Shown here one piece after another: positions 9,054-16,646 of a stretch of DNA of 64,000 bases (position 1 is the stretch's first letter; the number at the start of each line of letters is the position of its first letter). The notes beneath the pieces are model-generated. The model worked only from the letters and a program-made list of their open reading frames with translations, did no database searches and was not told the DNA's origin. The DNA is from Blautia sp. AF19-10LB (lineage in GTDB: Bacteria; Bacillota; Clostridia; Lachnospirales; Lachnospiraceae), in the NCBI RefSeq assembly GCF_003461245.1, contig NZ_QTWS01000019.1, positions 16,881 to 80,880 on the forward strand. The letters run 5' to 3'. The translations under genes and the position numbers were made by a program.

Positions 9054-9305
9054 ATGGCAAAGGCGTTATATAACTTATGCAAAAAGAATGGGACAGTGAT
9101 GGAGTATTCCATCACTGGATCCGAAGTAACTGAATTGATCAGCTGCAAAAAGCAGGACGTTTATAACTCTGCGAGCTACGGTCAGATGATCCGGAAAGAA
9201 TTTTACGTTGAAGTTGTAGACCGGCCACTGAGCCGAACGAAAGATCTCACATTGCTTTTGGAATATGACCGGGTTTGCAGAGAAATTCTTGAGAGGTGTG
9301 GATGA
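9054..9305 (+). CDS. Small hypothetical phage protein
   Basis: 83 residues from ATG 9054, 5 bp after the previous stop. Upstream in-frame codons would overlap the previous gene and have no better ribosome site. It is a mixed alpha/beta protein (GTVMEYSITGSEVTELI) with no recognised family. Confidence 0.55.
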   Translation: MAKALYNLCKKNGTVMEYSITGSEVTELISCKKQDVYNSASYGQMIRKEFYVEVVDRPLSRTKDLTLLLEYDRVCREILERCG

Positions 9306-9529
9306 TGAAAGTATATAAAGCAGTGCATGGGAGAGAAAACAAGTGCAAGGAATTGCACAAAGAGATGAATATGAATGTAGGCCCGACCAGACTGGTCCAG
9401 CCGGATTTTTACCTGTTGGTCGATGTGGATGACCTGCAGAAACAGGTGAATACCTTGGAAAATGAAGTTCATCGCATGAAAAGAGTAGAAGCAAGGAGGA
9501 AATGGCGTTATGGAAGAAAAAATTATTAA
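9302..9529 (+). CDS. Small coiled-coil phage protein
   Basis: 75 residues from ATG 9302, overlapping the preceding TGA by 4 bp. A short heptad pattern is visible at about 45-65 (VDDLQKQVNTLENEVHRMK), followed by a very basic tail (RRKWRYGRKN). No known family. Confidence 0.55.
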   Translation: MMKVYKAVHGRENKCKELHKEMNMNVGPTRLVQPDFYLLVDVDDLQKQVNTLENEVHRMKRVEARRKWRYGRKNY

Positions 9530-9827
9530 GATATTAGAATTGGTTCGGACGAAAGACGATGGTACTGTTGAATTCTCGGAGGAATCAAAGAAGTTAATTC
9601 ATGAAGTAGCTGAGAAATGCCGAATACTCCCTATTTACCAGCAAAACAAAGAAAAAGTAAATACGTACAAAGATGGAATGACAGCAAAGCAGGTATATAT
9701 TGATATGTGTTTCAAAATTGTTAATGCTCCGACACAGATTCATATGATGATGGCACCTAAACTGATTCTTCCGGTAATTGATGATCTGTTGCAGGCGGAA
9801 CTGAGCGAATCGGAGGAAGAAGTATGA
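9510..9827 (+). CDS. Hypothetical phage protein
   Basis: 105 residues, helical, ending in LLQAELSESEEEV. GCAAGGAGG precedes the ATG. The last dozen residues resemble the orphan reading frame at 10237-10287, so the family seems to have existed in two copies here. Function unknown. Confidence 0.6.
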   Translation: MEEKIIKILELVRTKDDGTVEFSEESKKLIHEVAEKCRILPIYQQNKEKVNTYKDGMTAKQVYIDMCFKIVNAPTQIHMMMAPKLILPVIDDLLQAELSESEEEV

Positions 9828-10207
9828 GCCGGTTAAAAGACAGATTATTAAATTATCATATACAAGTGAAGAAATTCGCAGATGATGACCAGATGATTCT
9901 TGCGAACGATGTTTTAAGTATGATTGAACAATTGCAAGATGATTTGGAGTGGTATGAAAAGCCTAAACTCACGAAAACCGAAAAGAGTTTTATTGAGGCA
10001 CTGGATCCTTCGTGGAGTTACATGCTGAGAAATGGAAAAGGGCAACTATATCTTGCTAGAAAAGTTGACTCTATGTACGGAAGTAACTTCAAATATTTGT
10101 ATTTAGAAGGCATAACAATTGCAAAGTTTGATTTCATTGAAGCAGAAGACGAAAGCTGGTTGGTTGACGATTTGAGAAAACTGGAGGTAGAAGATGAGGA
10201 TAATTGA
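9824..10207 (+). CDS. Hypothetical phage protein
   Basis: 127 residues, coupled to the previous gene by an ATGA overlap. The N-terminal half is helical (RLKDRLLNYHIQVKKFADD) and the middle is acidic and aromatic. It shares a loose N-terminal pattern with the protein at 10284-10697 (short MS-x-L/I-x-(N)-R-L start, then 'adjust and guide' helices), suggesting related accessory proteins. Function unknown. Confidence 0.55.
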   Translation: MSRLKDRLLNYHIQVKKFADDDQMILANDVLSMIEQLQDDLEWYEKPKLTKTEKSFIEALDPSWSYMLRNGKGQLYLARKVDSMYGSNFKYLYLEGITIAKFDFIEAEDESWLVDDLRKLEVEDEDN

Positions 10208-10287
10208 TATGGAATCGATTCCTATGATTCGCCACTATTGACAATAAGTTGCAGGAGGAACTAAAAGAAACGGAGGCGAGAGAATGA
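10194..10287 (+). pseudogene. Gene remnant: start of one small ORF joined to the tail of another
   Basis: An ATG at 10194 opens a 15-codon frame (MRIIDMESIPMIRHY) that stops at 10239-10241. A second frame, overlapping by a few bases, encodes IDNKLQEELKETEARE and stops at 10285-10287, overlapping the next start as phage genes do. The second tail resembles the C-terminus of the protein at 9510-9827. The simplest reading is a deletion that fused the head of one gene to the tail of a neighbour in the wrong frame. Confidence 0.4.
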
Positions 10288-10697
10288 GCATTATCAGAAA
10301 TAGATTGTACCAATTCAAACAGGAACTTTTGAGTAATAAGGATAGAGCATGGTATTCTCATACGAACTTGCTTACAGCAGTGGATCTGCTTATCACTGAT
10401 TTGGACAACTTAGACGAATCTGACTGGATACGGGTTAATGACGAGATGCCGGTTGAACGAGATTCAATGTTTGCAAAGTTCAAAGGAACGAATAAATGGA
10501 AAACAGGAATGTTCGAGAAAACTTCTCGAGATGTGCTTGTTACTGTTGAGTACGATAATGGGAAACGCCATACCGAAGTTGCTCACACGGTAGACGGAAG
10601 ATGGAAATTGGAAATGCGGATTCTGAATGCAAGAGTCATAGCGTGGAAAGAAAAGCCGCAGCCATACAAGGGAGATAAAAATGTATCAAACATGTAG
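10284..10697 (+). CDS. DUF551-domain phage protein
   Basis: 137 residues. The N-terminal 45 are helical (RLYQFKQELLSNKDRAWYSHTNLLTAVDLLITDL). The rest matches the DUF551 pattern: SDWIRVNDEMPVERDS, a central strand region, then ARVIAWKEKPQPYKG. DUF551 proteins are frequent in phage accessory regions and have no assigned function. It overlaps the next gene by 17 bp. Confidence 0.65.
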   Translation: MSIIRNRLYQFKQELLSNKDRAWYSHTNLLTAVDLLITDLDNLDESDWIRVNDEMPVERDSMFAKFKGTNKWKTGMFEKTSRDVLVTVEYDNGKRHTEVAHTVDGRWKLEMRILNARVIAWKEKPQPYKGDKNVSNM

Positions 10698-11085
10698 CGT
10701 TGTATGCAAGGTTGAGGATTTTAAGCCCACAAGTAATAATTTCAGAACTGAATTTATCGGAAAAGATTGGACAGGCCGTAAACAGTATCGAGGAATAAGT
10801 TTCAAGAAAACGCAATTTGGGAATATCGAAGATATTAACTATTATCAATTGATAAAAGAGTTTATTGAAATTACTGGAAAAGTGAAATTGCTGAAGATGG
10901 TTAAAGATTACTGCAGAGAACACTGTGCATGGTTAAAGACAGAGAGCGATATAGAAAATCATGCTATTGATTGCCTGTTGTCAAAAGCATACGAACACTG
11001 GAAGGATTTTCCAAAACAGGCATCAGAACCAGATAAATGGATTTTCTATTTTGAGGATATAAAAATGCTCTCAAGAAACTTATGA
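10681..11085 (+). CDS. Hypothetical phage protein
   Basis: 134 residues, beginning inside the DUF551 gene end. It contains a beta-rich N-terminus with DWTGRKQYRGISF and a helical C-terminal half (KMVKDYCREHCAWLK), ending in a WIFYFEDI strand. Four cysteines are scattered without a clear zinc site. Not recognised. Confidence 0.6.
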   Translation: MYQTCSVVCKVEDFKPTSNNFRTEFIGKDWTGRKQYRGISFKKTQFGNIEDINYYQLIKEFIEITGKVKLLKMVKDYCREHCAWLKTESDIENHAIDCLLSKAYEHWKDFPKQASEPDKWIFYFEDIKMLSRNL

Positions 11086-11327
11086 GTCGGGATGATTATG
11101 CTTTTCCTTGCGCTGGCTGTCTTTGTGATCATTGTGCGAATAATCTGTACAGTTCAGACAAAATGGCAGGAGAAGCAAAGATATTTTGCTATGTTTGCGA
11201 GGAATGTCGATACTATGATGGGGACTCAAAAAATAAAGATATGAGATGCAAGCAGTGCGAAAACTATATTGTGACAAATGAACATGCTGAACGTTTGAGA
11301 AAAAAGATAAAGGTGGTAAAGAAATGA
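11082..11327 (+). CDS. Cysteine-rich small protein, probable zinc binder
   Basis: 81 residues coupled by an ATGA overlap. It has CAGCLCDHC followed by CYVCEEC and CKQC, about nine cysteines in 50 residues, suggesting two zinc knuckles. The C-terminus is very basic (RLRKKIKVVKK). Such proteins are common in this region of Clostridia phages and could bind nucleic acid. Function unknown. Confidence 0.65.
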   Translation: MSRDDYAFPCAGCLCDHCANNLYSSDKMAGEAKIFCYVCEECRYYDGDSKNKDMRCKQCENYIVTNEHAERLRKKIKVVKK

Positions 11328-11638
11328 TAAAGATTAAGGAGAAACGTATGCAGAGTTATGTCCTTAGAGCCAGAAAAATGGTCCAAGAAGGAAAAAACAA
11401 AGAAGGGGCAGAAATGCTTAGTGAAGGCTTGAACTATTACAGTAAAAATATCATTAAAGCTCTTACACCATATGCAACTGCAGACGCCGGAATTATTTCT
11501 ATGGTCCTGCGCAACCTGGCAGATGGTATCGAAAAGGATAATCCAGGAGCAAAAGAACTTCGCATGTGGGCAGAAAACAACACCACAAAACCTGAATTGC
11601 AAGAAACAATTAAGGTAAAAAAACCCAATATGAGGTAG
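11324..11638 (+). CDS. Hypothetical phage protein
   Basis: 104 residues, all-helical in appearance (QSYVLRARKMVQEGKNKEGAEMLSEGL), reminiscent of a short TPR-like helical pair. No recognised family. Overlap with the previous gene is 4 bp. Confidence 0.6.
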   Translation: MIKIKEKRMQSYVLRARKMVQEGKNKEGAEMLSEGLNYYSKNIIKALTPYATADAGIISMVLRNLADGIEKDNPGAKELRMWAENNTTKPELQETIKVKKPNMR

Positions 11639-11641
11639 AAA

Positions 11642-12187
11642 ATGACAAGAACTGAAACAACCAAATTCCTCGGAAAATTACTTACAGATACTCGCCTCGG
11701 AGGGGCTGGCTCGCACTGGGCCAGCGAGGTTAGTATTGATCCATGGACACCGAAGGCAAGGCGGGTGGACTACATGGAATTTTCTCCGGCGAATCAATGC
11801 TCTGTGTCAGGAATAGAAAAAGGCATATTCACCTGCTATGAAATCAAGAGCTGCAAAGAGGATGTTTATAGCGGTAATGGTTTGAATTTCTTCGGGGAAA
11901 AGAATTACATTGTAACTACGATGGCGTGCTACAAAGACATTCTGCCAGATTTCCGGAGTGGCAAATTTGCTAATTACATGAGTGAAAAGCATCCGGATTC
12001 ATCAACTTATTACGGCATTATGGTTGCTATTCCGTTTTGGGGAGAAGCAACGGAAGAATTCAATGATCCTACACCATTAAGCGAGGATATAAACTGGAAG
12101 TTGGAAATTGTATTGCCTTGCAGGCAGGGGATAAGAACGAAGTCTATGACAGAATTACTGTTCTGCATGCTGCGGAGCGGGCGTTGA
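11642..12187 (+). CDS. Putative PD-(D/E)xK nuclease-fold phage protein
   Basis: 181 residues. The segment RVDYMEFSP followed about 20 residues later by CYEIKSCKEDVYSG matches the D...ExK core of PD-(D/E)xK nucleases (Asp about 39, Glu/Lys about 62-64). The following NFFGEKNYIVTT fits the next helix and strand. Proteins of this shape are often annotated as MmcB-like DNA repair proteins in phages. The family call is by motif only. Confidence 0.55.
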   Translation: MTRTETTKFLGKLLTDTRLGGAGSHWASEVSIDPWTPKARRVDYMEFSPANQCSVSGIEKGIFTCYEIKSCKEDVYSGNGLNFFGEKNYIVTTMACYKDILPDFRSGKFANYMSEKHPDSSTYYGIMVAIPFWGEATEEFNDPTPLSEDINWKLEIVLPCRQGIRTKSMTELLFCMLRSGR

Positions 12188-12201
12188 TAGGAGAAATTAT
12201 A

Positions 12202-12726
12202 ATGGATGTAAATGTACATGAAATTATTGTTTTAAGGGACAAAAAGGTACAGGCGCGTACCCATAAGAAAAAGAGAATAAACAAAAAATGGGCAAAAAGA
12301 TACGGTTTTAAAACATATGAAAATCAGCTGTTTAAAAACGGACAAATGATTGTAATGGGCCAGAAAAAATACATGAATGAAAGAACATATGAGGCATTGA
12401 AAAAAACATGCTCGATAACACTACGAAACAGAGGGTGGAGAATAGGGAGTGAGGTTACCAATATGTACTTGGATAAAAAAGCAATAGCGTTGATTAATGC
12501 ACCGAAATCTTGCGGTGAATGTTGTTTCCAGAAAGGACTGACAGTTTATGGATATGCATGCGGGATAGCCAAAACAATGAATAAAGATACTCGCAACAGA
12601 CCAGATTGGTGTCCGCTGATCCCATTACCGAAAAGACACACAGCTCCGAAAACTGCGACGGGGTATGAAATTGGTTACGAAGACGGATGGAATGATTGCC
12701 TTGATAAGATTGCAGGAGGTGAGTGA
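12202..12726 (+). CDS. Two-part phage protein: basic N-terminus plus cysteine-rich C-terminus
   Basis: 174 residues from ATG 12202, after AGGAGAAATTATA. Residues 1-75 are strongly basic (RTHKKKRINKKWAKRYGFKT). After a short junction (RNRGWRIGSEVTN) a second methionine begins a different-looking module with SCGECCFQ, a conserved RPDWCPLIP and an acidic tail (GYEDGWNDCLDKIAGG). Each half looks like an independent small phage protein, so this may be a fusion or two cistrons read through. ATG 12463 is a possible second start. Confidence 0.55.
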   Translation: MDVNVHEIIVLRDKKVQARTHKKKRINKKWAKRYGFKTYENQLFKNGQMIVMGQKKYMNERTYEALKKTCSITLRNRGWRIGSEVTNMYLDKKAIALINAPKSCGECCFQKGLTVYGYACGIAKTMNKDTRNRPDWCPLIPLPKRHTAPKTATGYEIGYEDGWNDCLDKIAGGE

Positions 12727-13066
12727 TACGAGAAGTTTAGAACAAATATTGGAAAATCATCGCATTTGGAACCACAAGGTGATGTTTCCTGTACATGTAG
12801 CAGCGATTAAATTACCAGATTGCGTGACATGCAGTGTCATTTGGGACTGCGCGGACGGCTATGAGCATGTATCGGTTTCTCCACAAAAGAGATACAATGT
12901 TCCAACGTGGAACGATATGTGCACATTGAAGGACATTTTCTTTGATGATGAAGAAGAGGCGTACCAGATCCACCCGAAGAAAAGCCAATATGTAAATGGT
13001 GTCGAAAATTGCCTGCATCTCTGGAAGCCAATAGGGCATGAAATTGATGAATTGGTAACGAAATAA
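12719..13066 (+). CDS. DUF7694-like phage protein
   Basis: 115 residues if GTG 12719 is used. The core (HVSVSPQKRYNVPTWNDM, LKDIFFDDEEEAYQIHP, NCLHLWKP) is a recognisable conserved phage block. The start is uncertain: AGGAGGT at 12714-12720 overlaps the GTG itself and no ATG lies at normal spacing, so the 5' end may have been altered when the upstream gene tail was joined. ATG 12782 would remove 21 residues. Function unknown. Confidence 0.6.
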   Translation: MSDTRSLEQILENHRIWNHKVMFPVHVAAIKLPDCVTCSVIWDCADGYEHVSVSPQKRYNVPTWNDMCTLKDIFFDDEEEAYQIHPKKSQYVNGVENCLHLWKPIGHEIDELVTK

Positions 13067-13080
13067 GAAAGGCGTAGCAT

Positions 13081-13308
13081 ATGGATTACAGAGATAAAAA
13101 ACCAAGGTATAAAGGAATTTGTCCAGTGTGCGGAAAAACAAACTGGATATGCAAAAGCATTGCAATGGAACTTGGTGTCAATACCGGAATTGGACATTGC
13201 TTAGGGTGCAATACATTCTTAAACGTTAAATTTAACGAAGAACGGCAGGAGATGGATTTGGAAATTTATGAGGATTATGTAAAACGCACAAGCGAGAAGG
13301 AGGAATAA
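13081..13308 (+). CDS. Zinc-ribbon protein
   Basis: 75 residues with GAAAGGCG upstream. CPVC (about 14-17) and CLGC (about 40-43) form a zinc ribbon; the intervening segment reads KTNWICKSIAMELG. The tail is acidic. It resembles small recombination- or transcription-associated phage ribbons; exact role unknown. Confidence 0.6.
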   Translation: MDYRDKKPRYKGICPVCGKTNWICKSIAMELGVNTGIGHCLGCNTFLNVKFNEERQEMDLEIYEDYVKRTSEKEE

Positions 13309-13629
13309 ATGACAGAGATGCTATTTTATATTGCTGGAGCTGCAATGATGGTAGGGGTTTTTACTTTGTGGTGCGCGATATCAATTGAAAGAGTAAGAAG
13401 AGAGTATGAAACTTCCAGATATGGTGTTCTTTGCGGAAGAATCCAGGAGCAGATTGACGAAGTCAGATTAAGAATAGCTGCTACAAAAACACAGCTGTAT
13501 ATGTCAGACCATACGCTGGATCAGGCATTACTTCAGTGGAAGTACGAATACCTGGTTAAACAGGAAAAGTGGCTTATCGAACTGATGTGTGGAAAAAGAG
13601 AAGAAGAAAAGCAGGAGGAAAAGCAATGA
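13309..13629 (+). CDS. Small membrane-anchored coiled-coil protein
   Basis: 106 residues. One hydrophobic segment at about 5-25 (LFYIAGAAMMVGVFTLWCAI) is followed by a long charged helix (RIQEQIDEVRLRIAATKTQL) and a terminal EEEKQEEKQ. The topology suggests a single-pass anchor with a cytoplasmic coiled coil. It overlaps the next gene by 4 bp. Confidence 0.6.
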   Translation: MTEMLFYIAGAAMMVGVFTLWCAISIERVRREYETSRYGVLCGRIQEQIDEVRLRIAATKTQLYMSDHTLDQALLQWKYEYLVKQEKWLIELMCGKREEEKQEEKQ

Positions 13630-13847
13630 AGTGCAGTATCAGCACATATTATAAGATTTTGGACGCAGAATTATATAATTATGATGATGGTTATATGAAA
13701 CTGAATGTTGACGTCAATGCGAAAAGTATCGATCTTGAAGAATATGCGAGCAAACAGAAAAAGAGCATTGCGGATATGTGTAATGTGCCTGAAGAAAAGG
13801 TAATTCCAATATCTCGATTGGAGTATGAAACATATGCAGATGAGTAA
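13626..13847 (+). CDS. Small hypothetical phage protein
   Basis: 73 residues from ATG 13626, 6 bp after GGAGGAAA and overlapping the preceding stop by 4 bp. It is acidic and tyrosine-rich (YYKILDAELYNYDDGYMKL). No family recognised. Confidence 0.55.
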   Translation: MKCSISTYYKILDAELYNYDDGYMKLNVDVNAKSIDLEEYASKQKKSIADMCNVPEEKVIPISRLEYETYADE

Positions 13848-13862
13848 AGAAAGGAAGCCCAT

Positions 13863-14075
13863 ATGTACAGCAAATGCCAGAAGTGCGGAAAGAAACTGAC
13901 GGATCCGGAAAGCATTAAAAGGGGATACGGTCCGGAATGCTGGAACAGCCTTACTGCACATTATTACCGGAATCCCGTTGACTGGGAAAACTACAGAGTA
14001 CCTGGGCAAATGAACATTGAGGATTTTTTGGATATGGGAGGTGGGGACAATGGCGATAAGAAAGATATGCCCTGA
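13863..14075 (+). CDS. DUF6011-like zinc-binding protein
   Basis: 70 residues. CQKCGKKLTDPESIKRGYGPEC is the standard motif of DUF6011-type proteins: two cysteines, a DPES turn, then RGxGPxC. Function unknown, probably zinc-binding. It overlaps the following zinc-ribbon gene by 26 bp. Confidence 0.7.
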   Translation: MYSKCQKCGKKLTDPESIKRGYGPECWNSLTAHYYRNPVDWENYRVPGQMNIEDFLDMGGGDNGDKKDMP

Positions 14076-14277
14076 ATGCGGGCAGCAGTACGCTACCAGA
14101 CCAGCAGTGTCGAGAAAGGATAGGAAAGAAATATGTCCTGACTGTGGGACAAAGCAGGCACTTGACACTGTGAGGGATTTACTGGGACCGGAAATGACCG
14201 ATCAGCAATGGGAAGGATATAAAAGTGGAGTTTTAAAAAGGTCGAGGGAGGGACAGCATGGACAGAACACTTTATAA
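14050..14277 (+). CDS. Zinc-ribbon protein
   Basis: 75 residues from ATG 14050, after GGGAGGTGGGG. CPEC (about 7-10) and CPDC (about 31-34) make a ribbon, with a basic stretch between (SRKDRKE). The C-terminal half is helical (MTDQQWEGYKSGVLKR). Probably a small DNA- or RNA-associated protein; role unknown. Confidence 0.6.
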   Translation: MAIRKICPECGQQYATRPAVSRKDRKEICPDCGTKQALDTVRDLLGPEMTDQQWEGYKSGVLKRSREGQHGQNTL

Positions 14278-14488
14278 CGCCAGCGGGTGTAAGGATAAGA
14301 CCGCTCATGATGCGATTTGTTCTGCATCAAAACCGCAGACACAGGTTTTCAGATCTGACTGGACGCGGAGAGACAACGAGGCAGATATGTTCGTAAAGAT
14401 GGTGAAACGTCTGGCAAAAGGATTTAATTTTAAACTTTGCGACAGAATTCGATTTGAGGATCCGGAAACAGGAAAGAAATATTTGTGA
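14258..14488 (+). CDS. Small hypothetical phage protein
   Basis: 76 residues, starting 20 bp inside the previous gene after a GAGGGACAG ribosome site. Contains a basic helix (MFVKMVKRLAKGFNFK) and an acidic end. No recognised family. Confidence 0.5.
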   Translation: MDRTLYNASGCKDKTAHDAICSASKPQTQVFRSDWTRRDNEADMFVKMVKRLAKGFNFKLCDRIRFEDPETGKKYL

Positions 14489-14496
14489 GGTATGGC

Positions 14497-15069
14497 ATGG
14501 ACACAGAGAAAAAAGTACAATTCGTAGCACTGACAAAAGAGGAAATTGATGCAATGATTCAGCAGGCTGCCCTTGCCGGCGCACAGGTTGCGTCTGATGC
14601 AATGATGGTAGGGCAGAGAAAAAGCGAGAAGGAGAAGATTGATCGCCGTTTGCATAATACTGATTTACTCCTTAGAAATTACAGAACTTTAAAGGCGAGC
14701 TACGAAAATGCCGTCTACAAGTCCAAGGAAGGGGAGGTTACAGAGGTGCTGGAAGACATCATGACCATGAAAGATGATAAGGTCATAGTGGAGAGCATCA
14801 AAACTTCGGCCAAAAGAACCGCTATCATGGTGCAGCATATTGACAAAATGCTTGATGTATACCGTATCTATTGTAGCAAATTATCGGAAAAAGATAAGAG
14901 ACGCTATAAGATTATTAAAGCTCTTTACATATCAAAGACGCCAATGACAATTGCAGAAATTTCAAAAAAATTTTCGGTCAGCAAGGTCACTGTATATGAA
15001 GATATCAAAATTGCGAAAGAACGCTTATCTTCGTTGTTTTTCGGAATTGACGGTCTGAAGTTTTTTTAA
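14497..15069 (+). CDS. Sigma-like phage late transcription regulator (ArpU/RinA type)
   Basis: 190 residues from ATG 14497. The N-terminal part is helical. The C-terminus (about 140-180: RRYKIIKALYISKTPMTIAEISKKFSVSKVTVYEDIKIAKERL) is a sigma-70 region-4-like helix-turn-helix, as in phage late activators of the ArpU and RinA groups. It is the last gene before the morphogenesis block and is followed at once by a strong promoter and a terminator (15104-15192), where such regulators act. Regulation of late genes is inferred from position and fold. Confidence 0.65.
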   Translation: MDTEKKVQFVALTKEEIDAMIQQAALAGAQVASDAMMVGQRKSEKEKIDRRLHNTDLLLRNYRTLKASYENAVYKSKEGEVTEVLEDIMTMKDDKVIVESIKTSAKRTAIMVQHIDKMLDVYRIYCSKLSEKDKRRYKIIKALYISKTPMTIAEISKKFSVSKVTVYEDIKIAKERLSSLFFGIDGLKFF

Positions 15070-15103
15070 TAAAATCAGAATAACGGAATCTGTTAACTTA
15101 ACA

Positions 15104-15132
15104 TTGACTTAATAACGAAAATAGTGTATGAT
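15104..15132 (+). promoter_or_regulatory. Predicted sigma-A-type promoter, late region
   Basis: TTGACT at 15104-15109 and TATGAT at 15127-15132 are separated by exactly 17 bp, five of six matches to consensus in each box. It lies 35 bp after the late regulator and fires toward the terminator at 15163, so the default transcript would be only about 50 nt. Confidence 0.65.
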
Positions 15133-15162
15133 ATGCGAGTAAAATTTTAATCAAAAGCCATG

Positions 15163-15192
15163 AGCCACTGGGAAAAAACCAGTGGCTTTTTT
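15163..15192 (+). terminator. Rho-independent terminator after the late promoter
   Basis: AGCCACTGG (15163-15171) pairs with CCAGTGGCT (15179-15187), then six Ts. An alternative pairing (AAAAGCCA upstream with TGGCTTTT) overlaps it, giving two competing structures. Placed between a promoter and the late genes, it looks like an antitermination or attenuation point. Confidence 0.75.
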
Positions 15193-15266
15193 AGTGCAAT
15201 CTTGGGAGGGAGGAAAGGATAGAAAGATGGGAATGCTCCTTTAAAATATTTTAGAGGAGATTACGC

Positions 15267-16646
15267 ATGAATGGAGTAACAATATTATTTGTATATGCAG
15301 TTATCATGATCCTGGCAACAGTGATCCTGACAAAGAAAGAAAAAAATGTGGAACGCTTCTGTGTTGGAAGTCGTTCTGAAAACTGGCTGATGTCGGCTCT
15401 CAGCATTGCGGCAACGTGGATCTGGGCTCCGGCATTATTTGTATCAACTGAGAAAGCATATTCTACCGGCTGGGTTGGCCTGTTCTGGTTTCTGGTTCCG
15501 AATGCCCTTTGTCTGGTGATATTCATTCCCTTTGCAAAGAAAATCCGGAAGGAAATGCCAGAGGGAATGACACTGTCTGGTTACATGAAAGAAAAATACA
15601 AATCCGATGGAGTGAAAAGGGTTTACCTGTTTCAACTGATCGGACTGTCTGTTCTATCAACAGGAGTTCAGCTTCTTGCGGGAAGCCAGATTCTTAGTGC
15701 AGTAACAGGAATTTCGTTTAAAACCATGACTATTCTGCTCGCTTGTATAGCAATTTCCTATTCTCTGTTCTCTGGAATCAAAGCATCTATGCTTACAGAT
15801 GCTATTCAAATGGTATTCATGCTTGTTGCATGTAGCCTATTTGTAATATTCGGAGTAAGAAATACAGGAACACAGGGCATTATACAGGGCCTGAGTGGTA
15901 TATCAGGAGACTGTACAACGCTCTTTTCTGGAAAAGGAGTAGAGATTTTCTTAGCCTTTGGGCTTCCGACAACGATAGGACTTTTATCCGGGCCGTTTGG
16001 AGATCAGAGCTTCTGGCAGAGGGCATTTGCAGTAAAAAAAGAGAAGCTGGGAAGAGCGTTTCTTCTTGGAGCAGTTCTTTTTGCGGTGGTTCCACTGTCA
16101 ATGGGAATTCTTGGATTTATGGGAGTCGGTGCAGGATATCAGGCACAGAACCTTGGAATCATCAATTTTGAATTGATCCGCCACTTTTTCCCGTCCTGGG
16201 CAGTATTGCCGTTCCTTTTTATGATTGTTTCCGGTTTGCTGTCTACAGTGGATAGCAACCTGTGCGCAGTATCTTCGCTTACGACAGATATTGCAGGAGG
16301 AAAAGACATCAGGAAGACCAGAGCTGCAATGGCAGTGCTTCTGATCACTGGCATTCTGATTGCAAATATCCCGGGAATTACAGTGACACATCTGTTTTTG
16401 TTCTATGGCACACTGAGGGCGTCAACATTACTTCCAACAGTCATGACACTGAAAGGGGTAAGACTGAATGCAAAAGGGATTATCACAGGTGTGGTTGCTG
16501 CACTGGCTGTAGGGCTTCCTGTATTCGCCTACGGCAGCGTTTTGAATAGTGGACCATATAAAACACTGGGAAGCTTGCTGACAGTCCTGTTGAGCGGACT
16601 TATCGCCTTGGCTGCTTCCGGAAAGGAGAGACGCTATGCTCGGTAG
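15267..16646 (+). CDS. Sodium:solute symporter family (SSS) membrane transporter
   Basis: 459 residues with about 12 hydrophobic segments over the whole length. Family marks: ENWLMSALSIAATWIWAPALF in TM2, GDQSFWQRAFAVK (the DxxQR motif of SSS proteins, about 247-259) and LSTVDSNLCAVSSL (sodium-site serines, about 322-335). The length is normal and it looks intact. SSS proteins import sugars, amino acids, nucleobases, vitamins or other solutes with Na+; the substrate cannot be read here. Such a transporter is very unusual inside a phage late region. It overlaps the PP-loop gene by 11 bp, suggesting co-translation with the PP-loop/ParB genes. Confidence 0.85.
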   Translation: MNGVTILFVYAVIMILATVILTKKEKNVERFCVGSRSENWLMSALSIAATWIWAPALFVSTEKAYSTGWVGLFWFLVPNALCLVIFIPFAKKIRKEMPEGMTLSGYMKEKYKSDGVKRVYLFQLIGLSVLSTGVQLLAGSQILSAVTGISFKTMTILLACIAISYSLFSGIKASMLTDAIQMVFMLVACSLFVIFGVRNTGTQGIIQGLSGISGDCTTLFSGKGVEIFLAFGLPTTIGLLSGPFGDQSFWQRAFAVKKEKLGRAFLLGAVLFAVVPLSMGILGFMGVGAGYQAQNLGIINFELIRHFFPSWAVLPFLFMIVSGLLSTVDSNLCAVSSLTTDIAGGKDIRKTRAAMAVLLITGILIANIPGITVTHLFLFYGTLRASTLLPTVMTLKGVRLNAKGIITGVVAALAVGLPVFAYGSVLNSGPYKTLGSLLTVLLSGLIALAASGKERRYAR

